5,893 bases of DNA from an uncultured Lachnospiraceae bacterium. Lineage in GTDB: Bacteria > Bacillota > Clostridia > Lachnospirales > Lachnospiraceae. The notes beneath the pieces are model-generated. The model saw only the letters and a list, made by a program, of their open reading frames with translations, had not been told where the DNA came from and ran no database searches. Made by a program: the position numbers and the translations under genes. The stretch covers positions 1-5,893 of the forward strand of contig CANQYH010000208.1 in assembly GCA_947628025.1 (NCBI GenBank), given 5' to 3'. Positions 1-5,357 of this stretch are shown here, one piece after another; position 1 is the first letter of the stretch; every line of letters starts with the position of its first letter.

Positions 1-1890
1 GTCGTCGTTGAACTCCTCCAGCACGGGAATCCGGCCGATCACATTCTCGGCCAGCCAGTTCATGGACACAATATCCTCCGGCGCGAGGGTCTGTCCCTCC
101 TGGCACCGGATCACGCCCTGCTGGGAATAGATCAGTCCGTCGAAGGGATGGAAACTGCCCTCCCGGATGGAACGCTTCAGGAATTCAATCAGCCTGTGGG
201 TTCCGTGAGGTATATCGTCGGCGCAGATAACGTCGATCACATCCGCCGACATGCCCCACCAGTAATTGACCGCCTTTTTGCCCTTTGCGACGCCCTTTTC
301 ATCCGTCCCCTGGCAGACCTGCTTGACGATCCGCTCGTAGAACTTGCCCCAGTGCCAGATCGGAGTCGCGTAATTTTCCCTCTCGCCGTTTTCCATAATG
401 TGGAACAGGCCGTATTCCCGGGAAGCTTTCTGGGGAGTGATCATGTCGTCGCCGGAGATGAACGTGATGCCCTCACGCTCCAGGCGGGCCATGGCGTTGG
501 CATCGCGGGTCCTGGACCATTCCAGGTAGACCTTGACGTCCGGGTCGATCATCCGGGCTCCCAGCGCGAACGCGTTGATATTGGCCAGGGTCCCATAGAT
601 CGGGTAATCGGCCACGTAGCCCAGCTTGCCGGTCTTGGACAGGGCCGCCGCGATGGCGCCCATCAAAAACTTGGCTTCGTACATCCGCGCATAGTATGTA
701 CAGATCGCAGAGTAAGACATATTGATGGAACAGTTATAGATCTTCACCTCCGGGTGCAGGACCGCCATGCTAACGCTCTGCTTTACCATCTGGGGCGCCG
801 TCGTAAAGATCATATTGCAGCCGGAGCGGATCGCGTTTTCGATCGCTTCCCGGACCTGATAATCCGAATCCACCTTATCGAACGCCATGGTCTTCAGCCG
901 TCCGCCGTAGACCTCGTTCAGATGCAGGCGTCCCAATTCATGGGCGTAGGTCCAGCTGGAAGTCTCGGCCGTCTTTGTATAAATGAACGCGATCTTGAGC
1001 TGTTCCGGCAGGATCGCTCCGGATAAGAGCCAGTTCAGAAGCGCCGGCTTCGGACTGCTCTCCTCCACCTCCTCCGGGCTCTCCACCAGCTCCACCGGAT
1101 GGCCGCTGTCCGCCAGCTCGATCTCTTTCTTTACCTTCGTCAGCGCCTGCTGCATCTCCTTCTCCGTCTGATGGGACACCACGTCGTAACCCAGGATCTC
1201 CGTATAGATCAGGAACACGTCGCTGCGGTTCAGCCGGAACACCTCCTGGCCGAACTTTCCGAACGCCCGGTCGAAGCGCCCGTAAGCGGAATTGAAGATG
1301 ATGCGGTCGTCCTCGCTCCATTCCTCCCCCGGCTCTTTCCCGATCAGCTTTAACAGTTTCTTATAGCTACCCTCCTTGGAAAACCAGACGTCGTTATTCT
1401 TCGCCACGTCATAAAAATCCATGAATTCGCAGTAGAGCCGGTATTCTTTGGAATCGTTCTTCTTGGGCAGCAGACGGATCACTTCCCCCTGGATGCTGTA
1501 CGCCCCCAGAAATTTCATCACGCTGACCCGCTTATTGCCCTCCTGGACATAGAAGCGGTTCATGTATTCGTAGACCAGGATCGGGTCCTGGATCCCCTCT
1601 TCCACCTGATAATCATAAAGGTTGGACCATTTGGCGGAAAATTCCGAACCGGGAGCCAGAAGCGGCATGAAATTGCTGGCAAAGGCCGTGGTCCTGCCCT
1701 CGGTCTTCGTCCCCACAATCCTGGAGATCGGGATATCCACCACGCCCAAAGATTCCTCCGAAGCGATATCGCCGGCCGGGAGGATCGAATCCAAAACGGG
1801 AAGATAGGGATATTTCCCCTCCTCGATACATTCCTGGTAATTCTTTCTGCCCAGCTTCAGAGCTTCCATATATTTTAATAATGCTGCCAT
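1..1890 (-). CDS. ParB-like domain fused to BMP/PnrA-type substrate-binding domain, cytoplasmic; C-terminus cut by window edge
   Basis: An open frame of 630 codons runs off the left edge without a stop. ATG at 1890 is preceded by AGGAGGT at 1896-1902, a near-ideal spacing. The N-terminus (MAALLKYMEALKLGRKNYQE) is not a signal peptide or lipobox, so the protein should be cytoplasmic. Residues 45-140 resemble a ParB/sulfiredoxin-like domain: a strand GVVDIPISRI, then EEGIQDPILVYEY, then YVQEGNKRVSVMKFLGA in place of the ParB G-x-R-R box. Residues 150-290 look mostly helical and charged, ending in a Glu/Pro-rich linker. From about residue 297 the BMP family (PnrA, Med, periplasmic nucleoside receptors) is recognisable: KIAFIYT, SSWTYAHELGR, then EAKFLMGAIAAALSKTGKLG, FALGARMIDPDVKVYLEW, and NYWWGMSADVIDV. 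Exported BMP proteins feed ABC transporters; without export this one more likely senses a nucleoside or related ligand. The BMP assignment is firm, the ParB-like assignment good by motif, the function inferred. No transporter gene is visible nearby. Confidence 0.85.
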   Translation of the reverse strand, partial: MAALLKYMEALKLGRKNYQECIEEGKYPYLPVLDSILPAGDIASEESLGVVDIPISRIVGTKTEGRTTAFASNFMPLLAPGSEFSAKWSNLYDYQVEEGIQDPILVYEYMNRFYVQEGNKRVSVMKFLGAYSIQGEVIRLLPKKNDSKEYRLYCEFMDFYDVAKNNDVWFSKEGSYKKLLKLIGKEPGEEWSEDDRIIFNSAYGRFDRAFGKFGQEVFRLNRSDVFLIYTEILGYDVVSHQTEKEMQQALTKVKKEIELADSGHPVELVESPEEVEESSPKPALLNWLLSGAILPEQLKIAFIYTKTAETSSWTYAHELGRLHLNEVYGGRLKTMAFDKVDSDYQVREAIENAIRSGCNMIFTTAPQMVKQSVSMAVLHPEVKIYNCSINMSYSAICTYYARMYEAKFLMGAIAAALSKTGKLGYVADYPIYGTLANINAFALGARMIDPDVKVYLEWSRTRDANAMARLEREGITFISGDDMITPQKASREYGLFHIMENGERENYATPIWHWGKFYERIVKQVCQGTDEKGVAKGKKAVNYWWGMSADVIDVICADDIPHGTHRLIEFLKRSIREGSFHPFDGLIYSQQGVIRCQEGQTLAPEDIVSMNWLAENVIGRIPVLEEFNDD

Positions 1891-1907
1891 CGTACACCTC
1901 CTGCTCT

Positions 1908-1958
1908 AAAAAATAAATGCCATGAAAACGGCCGGCGCACTCCCGCCGGACCGTTTTC
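1908..1958 (-). terminator. intrinsic terminator behind the DegV gene, in the leader of the BMP-fusion gene
   Basis: On the minus strand GAAAACGG, a bulged T, and CCGGCG pair with CGCCGG and CCGTTTTC around a 6-nt loop (stem arms within 1924-1958), 14 base pairs in all. A T-rich run TTTATTTTTT follows at 1917-1908 after a short spacer. The A/T pairs at the stem base add further U residues (TTTTC). The hairpin is 62 nt after the DegV stop. The T-run ends only 17 nt before the next ATG, so the same element could act as an attenuator for the downstream gene. The spacer between stem and main T-run is longer than ideal, so read-through is possible. Confidence 0.8.
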
Positions 1959-2020
1959 TGTATCTGTATACGGCCAAAGCGCCGCCTTATCCCAGGCAGT
2001 AACGCCTCGCACCTGCGGCC

Positions 2021-2878
2021 TCATCCCCGCTCTGAAAAACCGCTGACCCCAAACGCCGCCGGACCGCTGTGGGTGGAGACGACGCAGCCGGTCTCGATCC
2101 ACCGGATCTCCTGAAAGCCCAGCTCTTTGGCCCGCGCTTCCAGACGCTGCTTCAGATCTTCCGGCAGGCCTGGCGAATAGACGAACGCCATCAGCTCCCT
2201 CGACAGACTCTGCTCCTCGGTAAATTCATCCAGCAGCTTCATCGCGATCTTCCTCATATCGCCCCGGTATTTCTTCGTCGCGTCCAGACGGCCGTCGCGG
2301 ATCTCGATCAGGGGACTGAGGTTTAAGAGTTTTGCGCCCAGATACGCCGCGTTGCTGACCCGGCCGCCGGCTTTCAGATAGACCAGGTCCCCCGGCAGAA
2401 AGCCCATGCGGCATTTCTCCCGCAGCCGGATCACCTCCGCGGTCACTTCTTCGACGCTGCAGTCCGGATGCTGCTCCAGGTAGCGGGCCGTACAGAGCGT
2501 AACCAGGGCCTGGCCGGCCGACACATGCTTCGTGTCGATGCTGGTCACGTAATCCCTGCCTTTCGCCGCCAGGATCGCGCTCTGCAGGGAACAGGTCGTG
2601 GCCGCCGAATAGCCCAGATGCAGCAGATGGCTGTCGGGATATTTCTCATGCAGTTCGTCAAACACTACTTCAAAATCATGGGGAGTACATCCGCTGGTCT
2701 GCGGCAGCTTTCCCGTGCTTTTATAATAAGAAAACAGATCCGTCGTCGGGAATGCCCCGTCGTCTTTCGTCTCGCTGCCGAACGATACGTGCATCGGCAC
2801 CTTGACGATCCCGTACTGTTCCGCCATGTCCGCGGGTACGTCCGCGCCTGTTTCCACCAGAATGATGAATTTGCTCAT
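2021..2878 (-). CDS. DegV family fatty-acid-binding protein
   Basis: A 285-residue protein, the usual length for DegV proteins. These bind a single fatty acid in the cytoplasm; in Firmicutes, FakB-type members present it to the kinase FakA for phosphorylation. Family landmarks appear in order: an N-terminal strand and turn (FIILVETGADV, residues 4-14) where many members have DSTADL; KLPQTSGCTPHDFE (57-70) matching the TSQPS region; SAATTCSLQSA (91-101) matching the LSGTYQSA region; SIDTKHVSAGQA (113-124); the hallmark VYLKAGGRVSNAAYLGAKLL (166-185); SPLIEIRDGRLDATKKYRG (188-206); and the C-terminal VVSTHSGPAAFGVSGF (266-281). ATG at 2878 is preceded by AAGGGG (2888-2893) at 9 nt. The gene lies 88 nt behind the sigma-like gene with no terminator between, so they are probably co-transcribed. 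The ligand-contacting segments differ somewhat from the standard motifs (ETGADV, TTCS), so the ligand may differ. No FakA gene is in the window. Confidence 0.95.
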   Translation of the reverse strand: MSKFIILVETGADVPADMAEQYGIVKVPMHVSFGSETKDDGAFPTTDLFSYYKSTGKLPQTSGCTPHDFEVVFDELHEKYPDSHLLHLGYSAATTCSLQSAILAAKGRDYVTSIDTKHVSAGQALVTLCTARYLEQHPDCSVEEVTAEVIRLREKCRMGFLPGDLVYLKAGGRVSNAAYLGAKLLNLSPLIEIRDGRLDATKKYRGDMRKIAMKLLDEFTEEQSLSRELMAFVYSPGLPEDLKQRLEARAKELGFQEIRWIETGCVVSTHSGPAAFGVSGFSERG

Positions 2879-2966
2879 GGTATGATTCCCCTTTTTCTCT
2901 TTTTTCTATCTCTTCCGCCCCATCTGTTTCCGCGCGGAATTTTTCCTGCCTCCGCCGTTCGATCCG
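2879..2966 (-). other. gap between sigma-like gene and DegV gene: 12-bp palindrome and purine-rich leader
   Basis: This 88-nt gap holds a perfect 12-bp palindrome TTCCGCGCGGAA at 2928-2939, with GGAAAAATTCC directly beside it. From about 2920 towards the DegV start the minus strand is almost pure purine and ends in the AAGGGG ribosome binding site. No -35/-10 pair and no U-tract terminator was found, so it reads as an intra-operon spacer. The palindrome could be a weak mRNA hairpin or an operator; nothing here decides. Confidence 0.4.
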
Positions 2967-3494
2967 CTATTCCCCCAGGGCGTGGAGCGCGTCCAGCGCC
3001 GTCTTCATGATCTCCCGGACCTCATCCTCGGTCATTTTCAGTCTCTCAGCCAGCTCCGGCACCGTGGCTTCCCGGCCCAGCTCCTCCGCCATGACTTTCG
3101 ACACATCCTGCAGCATATTGACCCGCTCCAGGATCCGCTTTCCCGCTTTTTCCTCCGTCTGGTGCCGCTTTATGGTCTCTGTCAGGGCATCTTTTACCCG
3201 CCCGGCCAAAAACTCTTCAAACGGATCGCACGCCGCCGGATCATACTCCGCCGCCGCCAGCAAAAGCGCCAGATTCGCCTCCTGCGCCAGATCCCCGGCC
3301 GCCACGCCGCGGCCCAGAAAATCGCGGCTCAGTTCCAGGACATACCGCAGGTTCCCCTCAACCAGGCGGTTTCTGGCCCCATCGTCGCCGCCGGCGGCCG
3401 CTTCCGCCAGGCGGGCGTTTTCCTCCCGTCCGCAGGCCTCGATCGCCGCCATCTCTTCCATATACATCTGAAATATATCCAATTCTTTCGGCAT
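2967..3494 (-). CDS. small sigma-70-like protein lacking region 4
   Basis: The frame encodes 175 residues from ATG at 3494. This start was chosen over an in-frame ATG at 3563 because AAAGGTGAG lies directly upstream and homology to sigma factors begins at once. Region 1.2 is seen at about residues 6-45 (IFQMYMEEM, ENARLAEAAAGGDDGARNRL), and regions 2.1-2.2 at 44-86 (LVEGNLRYVLELSRDFLGRG, DLAQEANLALLLAAAEYD). Region 2.2 normally contacts the RNA polymerase beta' coiled coil. In regions 2.3-2.4 (about 91-112) the usual STYATWWIRQAI-type segment is replaced by FEEFLAGRVKDALTETI, so the aromatic promoter-melting residues are gone. A region 3 helix set follows (ELGREATVPELAERLKMTED, 138-157). The protein then ends, with no region 4 helix-turn-helix for -35 recognition. 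It could be an RNA polymerase-binding regulator or an unusual sigma factor. Membership of the family is clear; activity as a sigma factor is doubtful. Confidence 0.85.
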   Translation of the reverse strand: MPKELDIFQMYMEEMAAIEACGREENARLAEAAAGGDDGARNRLVEGNLRYVLELSRDFLGRGVAAGDLAQEANLALLLAAAEYDPAACDPFEEFLAGRVKDALTETIKRHQTEEKAGKRILERVNMLQDVSKVMAEELGREATVPELAERLKMTEDEVREIMKTALDALHALGE

Positions 3495-3512
3495 CCCTCT
3501 CACCTTTCTCCG

Positions 3513-3570
3513 CCGGACGGACGGTCCGGGCCGGTCCCCCGGCTGTTCCGGCACATGCGTCACGCACCGG
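3513..3570 (-). other. structured 5' leader of the sigma-like gene
   Basis: The roughly 92-nt leader between the predicted start of transcription and the ATG is GC-rich and can fold. CCGGAC and GTCCGG (arms 3524-3529 and 3513-3518) form a 6-bp stem with a 5-nt loop just upstream of the ribosome binding site at 3499-3507. Further upstream CCGG arms at 3567-3570 and 3548-3551 enclose a TGCG-TGA-CGCA hairpin. No known riboswitch or T-box pattern was recognised, and there is no U-tract. It may influence translation, or simply reflect high GC content. Confidence 0.35.
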
Positions 3571-3592
3571 TTCCTGCCGCGCCCTCTGTTCT

Positions 3593-3621
3593 AGTATAAC
3601 AGACCCTTGCCGAAATGTCAT
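3593..3621 (-). promoter_or_regulatory. sigma-A promoter of the sigma-like/DegV unit
   Basis: On the minus strand the -35 box is ATGACA (3616-3621; 5 of 6 against TTGACA). The spacer is exactly 17 nt, and the -10 box is TATACT (3593-3598; 5 of 6 against TATAAT), preceded by an extended -10 TG. An AT-rich stretch lies just upstream of the -35. Transcription should begin near 3586. This is the best vegetative promoter in the window and implies expression of the sigma-like gene and DegV during growth. Confidence 0.8.
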
Positions 3622-3685
3622 TAAAAATCTGACGTCAATCCCGATGAAACTTACGCTCTTTTTTGAATACACAGAAAAATACGTG

Positions 3686-3717
3686 AAAAAACGCGGCATG
3701 ACCGAGATCACGCCGCG
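3686..3717 (-). terminator. intrinsic terminator of the spore protein gene
   Basis: On the minus strand CGCGGCGTGA (3717-3708) pairs with TCATGCCGCG (3701-3692), giving 10 bp including one G-T wobble around a 6-nt loop. TTTTTT follows immediately (3691-3686). It lies 36 nt after the stop of the spore protein gene and about 65 nt upstream of the next promoter, so it insulates the two units. Confidence 0.92.
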
Positions 3718-3752
3718 CTTCGGAAACACGATACATCGTTTCTGCTTTTTCT

Positions 3753-3971
3753 TCAGATCTCTCCGAGCGAGTCCAGCGCCTCCCGGCGCAGCTCCCTTTT
3801 TCTTTTTGTAACCAGGCCGCCGATGCGTCCGCTCTCTTTCGAAGTCAGGCTTTTCCATCCTTTTTCCAGCACTTTGTCGCTCAGCCCCAGTTCCGCGGCG
3901 ATCTCAAATTTCAAAAGCTCTTCCGGTTTCAGATTCTTCGGATCCAGCGGCTCGTCTTTTTTCTTTGACAT
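3753..3971 (-). CDS. alpha/beta-type small acid-soluble spore protein (divergent)
   Basis: Alpha/beta-type SASPs coat and protect DNA in the dormant spore and are degraded by the germination protease GPR. The 72-residue product contains KFEIAAELGL (residues 21-30), an exact fit to the first family signature K-x-E-[IV]-A-x-[DE]-L-G, including the E/I bond of the kind GPR cuts. Near the second signature it has GWKSLTSKESGRIGG followed by a run of basic residues. Compared with canonical members it has a longer Lys/Pro/Glu-rich N-terminus (MSKKKDEPLDPKNLKPEE), substitutions around the second DNA-contact segment (KES and IGG where many have RQ/RN and VGG), and a very basic KRKRELRR tail. ATG at 3971 is chosen because homology and the usual MSKKK start begin there; an in-frame ATG at 4052 lies upstream of the promoter. 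A sigma-G-like promoter and an intrinsic terminator frame the gene as a single unit, which supports forespore expression. Confidence 0.88.
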   Translation of the reverse strand: MSKKKDEPLDPKNLKPEELLKFEIAAELGLSDKVLEKGWKSLTSKESGRIGGLVTKRKRELRREALDSLGEI

Positions 3972-3985
3972 GATAAACAGGCATA

Positions 3986-3992
3986 CTCCTTT
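3986..3992 (-). promoter_or_regulatory. ribosome binding site of the spore protein gene, unusually far from ATG
   Basis: AAAGGAG is a strong Shine-Dalgarno sequence but sits 14 nt before ATG 3971; about 5-9 nt is usual. An in-frame CTG 5 nt behind it would add only three residues, and an out-of-frame ATG at 3984 is too close to be used. ATG 3971 remains the best start, with a long spacer. Confidence 0.6.
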
Positions 3993-4006
3993 CTGGACTT
4001 TGCTTA

Positions 4007-4035
4007 GAGTATACCCTTTCCGAGCAGGCCTATAC
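4007..4035 (-). promoter_or_regulatory. sigma-G-like (forespore) promoter of the spore protein gene
   Basis: On the minus strand GTATA (4031-4035) fits the sigma-F/G -35 core G-Y-A-T-R. A 17-nt spacer leads to TATACTC (4007-4013), which matches 5 of 7 positions of the sigma-G -10 CATACTA. Predicted transcription start is near 4000, giving a leader of about 29 nt that contains the ribosome binding site. The match is by eye to the Bacillus consensus. TATACT could also serve a vegetative polymerase, but no TTGACA-like box is correctly placed. Confidence 0.6.
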
Positions 4036-4103
4036 AGCCGACGGCCGGCCATTTATCATATACTGCGATTCACAGCGGGATAACGCCGGGGCAGTTCGGC
4101 CCG

Positions 4104-4149
4104 CATCCCGCATAGGGATCCTGCAGAGCCGTGTTTCGCCGTCCGGCTC
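4104..4149 (-). repeat. two small inverted repeats after the PspC gene
   Basis: The stretch between the PspC stop (4168) and the spore protein promoter (4035) carries no gene. It holds two possible hairpins: GAGCCG/CGGCTC (4144-4149 with 4126-4131, 12-nt loop) and ATCCC/GGGAT (4115-4119 with 4105-4109, 5-nt loop). Neither is followed by a T-run, so this is not a canonical intrinsic terminator. They may stabilise the 3' end of the envelope-operon mRNA or be fortuitous. Confidence 0.35.
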
Positions 4150-4167
4150 CTACCGTTCAGACGCTCC

Positions 4168-4371
4168 TCAAAAATCATACGGCGACTGCGGGATAATGAC
4201 CGCCGCGACCAGATAAGCAATCACCCCGGGCGCTATGCCGATCAGCGTCGCCAGGGCCCAGATCAGCCTCACGACCGTAGGATCGATATGAAAATACTCC
4301 GCCAGCCCCGCGCATACGCCGCAGATCATCCGGTTCCGATTGGAACGGTACAATTTTTTCTCGTTATTCAT
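4168..4371 (-). CDS. PspC domain membrane protein
   Basis: The 67-residue product is a complete single-domain PspC protein. KKLYRSNRNRMICGVCAGLA (residues 5-24) is the family hallmark, followed by EYFHIDPTVVRLIWAL (25-40) and a hydrophobic segment to IIP (about 35-61). The hydrophobic part predicts one or two membrane passes. PspC proteins sense or respond to envelope stress in the phage-shock (enterobacterial Psp) and related Firmicutes systems. ATG at 4371 has AAGGAGG about 10 nt upstream. It is the last gene of the cluster, 77 nt behind the DUF4097 gene, and is probably co-transcribed with it. No pspA/liaH homologue is in the window, so its partner is unknown. Confidence 0.95.
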   Translation of the reverse strand: MNNEKKLYRSNRNRMICGVCAGLAEYFHIDPTVVRLIWALATLIGIAPGVIAYLVAAVIIPQSPYDF

Positions 4372-4390
4372 AAAATATGTCCTCCTTATA

Positions 4391-4440
4391 CGGCGTTTTC
4401 CGCCGCCGATTTACTTTTATGCGCCCGCATTTCGCGGCGC
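4391..4440 (-). repeat. two hairpins between the DUF4097 and PspC genes
   Basis: The 77-nt gap contains GCGCCGC/GCGGGCGC around GAAAT (4421-4440; 7 bp with one bulged G), and CGGCG/CGCCG around GAAAA (4391-4405), which ends only a few bases before the AAGGAGG of the PspC gene. Neither is followed by a T-run, so they should not terminate transcription. They could set mRNA stability or the translation level of PspC relative to the upstream genes. Confidence 0.45.
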
Positions 4441-4448
4441 GCCTGCAG

Positions 4449-5357
4449 TTACTTTTCCCGGGGTCCCGCAAAGTCAAGCGCAATATTCCCCAGCTCGCAG
4501 TCCAGCTTCGCCTTTTTCTCCGCCGACTCAAAGGATTCTTCCCCCGCCGTCCTGGATATCCCGTCGATCTTAATGACTCCCAGATCTTTCTCCAGATCGT
4601 AATTAAAATCTCCCCTGTCTCCATACAGCGTCAGTTCAATATCGCCCATCTCACAATCCGCTTTCAGGGACTTTTCCACCGCCCCCGTATACCCGATGCT
4701 GCCCACGGCGCTCTTTGCGGTCATTTCTTCCGTTTCGCCGTCAGAAACGACAATGCTGCCCGCGTTCACTTCCAGATCGATCTGCGCCGCCGCGGCGCGA
4801 TCCACCGTCACTTCCGCAGCGTCGGCCGACAACTCCAGCTTCTCCGCATACAGGCTGTCCGCGTGAATGCTCCCGGCTTCCGCCTGCAGCCCCGCTTCTT
4901 TAAAACGGTACCCTTTCGGTATCCGCACCGTAACCGATTCTCCGGACGGCAGGTTTAAGATCGAAGAACTCTTTTTAAATGTTAATCTCAACTCGTTCTC
5001 CGACGTTTTATATTTCATCTCTATATACTCCGAAGAAAAAATTACCTCCACACGATCGACGTCCGCCTCCAGGACTTCCGCTCTCGCCGCCTGCACGTCG
5101 ATCTCCAGCTTTTCCGGCAGATCGAACCAGGAATCCGCCGGTACGGCCGCCGCTGTTTCCATAGACGCGGCCGTACCCGTATCTATTTCCACGGAATCTT
5201 TCCCGTACGATCCTATCAGACGCCGCCAGACGATCGAATCTTCTTTTATAACGCCGGGAAGTACTGCGCCCGCCGCCACAGAGATCCCCGTGATGCAAAG
5301 TCCCAGCAGGACGCAGACGGCCGCCGCGATCAGAAGCGCTTTTAATGATTTCCTCAT
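4449..5357 (-). CDS. membrane-anchored DUF4097 family protein
   Basis: A 302-residue protein with a short basic N-terminus and one hydrophobic segment at residues 6-34. The Cys residues in it are not in a lipobox, so a membrane anchor is more likely than a lipoprotein. The extracytoplasmic part (about 80-297) has the DUF4097 pattern of short beta-rungs with repeated G-[S/D/N]-I turns: EAGSIHAD (160-167), NAGSIVVS (198-205), AVGSIGYT (217-224), DCEMGDIELTL (234-244), DCELGNIALDF (286-296). The last two are close duplicates. This suggests a beta-solenoid. DUF4097 proteins include B. subtilis YvlB and LiaG, both linked to envelope-stress gene clusters; the biochemical role is unknown. The ATG overlaps the stop of the upstream gene (ATGA), implying translational coupling; a weak GGGAGAGG lies upstream. 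PspC follows downstream. Confidence 0.88.
   Translation of the reverse strand: MRKSLKALLIAAAVCVLLGLCITGISVAAGAVLPGVIKEDSIVWRRLIGSYGKDSVEIDTGTAASMETAAAVPADSWFDLPEKLEIDVQAARAEVLEADVDRVEVIFSSEYIEMKYKTSENELRLTFKKSSSILNLPSGESVTVRIPKGYRFKEAGLQAEAGSIHADSLYAEKLELSADAAEVTVDRAAAAQIDLEVNAGSIVVSDGETEEMTAKSAVGSIGYTGAVEKSLKADCEMGDIELTLYGDRGDFNYDLEKDLGVIKIDGISRTAGEESFESAEKKAKLDCELGNIALDFAGPREK

Noticed and set aside
148..1026. Long plus-strand open frame (292 codons)
   Set aside because: It lies opposite the BMP-fusion gene, whose minus-strand frame has clear family motifs throughout; the plus-strand product has no recognisable domain and looks like a GC-rich shadow.
3495..3563. Upstream ATG extending the sigma-like protein by 23 residues
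   Set aside because: The extension has low-complexity Pro/Arg/Gly composition and no family match; a good ribosome binding site sits directly before the ATG at 3494.
2468..3599. Plus-strand open frames of 180 and 205 codons
   Set aside because: They oppose the DegV and sigma-like genes, have Arg/His/Pro-rich compositions typical of antisense frames, and lack convincing ribosome binding sites.
3727..3742. Small hairpin ACGA-TGTA-TCGT after the spore protein stop
   Set aside because: Only 4 bp, no T-run; the true terminator is the adjacent 10-bp stem at 3692-3717.
3972..4052. N-terminal extension of the spore protein to an ATG at 4052
   Set aside because: It would place the start upstream of the predicted promoter and adds sequence unlike any SASP.
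4104..4149. Intrinsic terminator for the envelope operon
   Set aside because: The hairpins have no following T-run, so they were listed only as inverted repeats.
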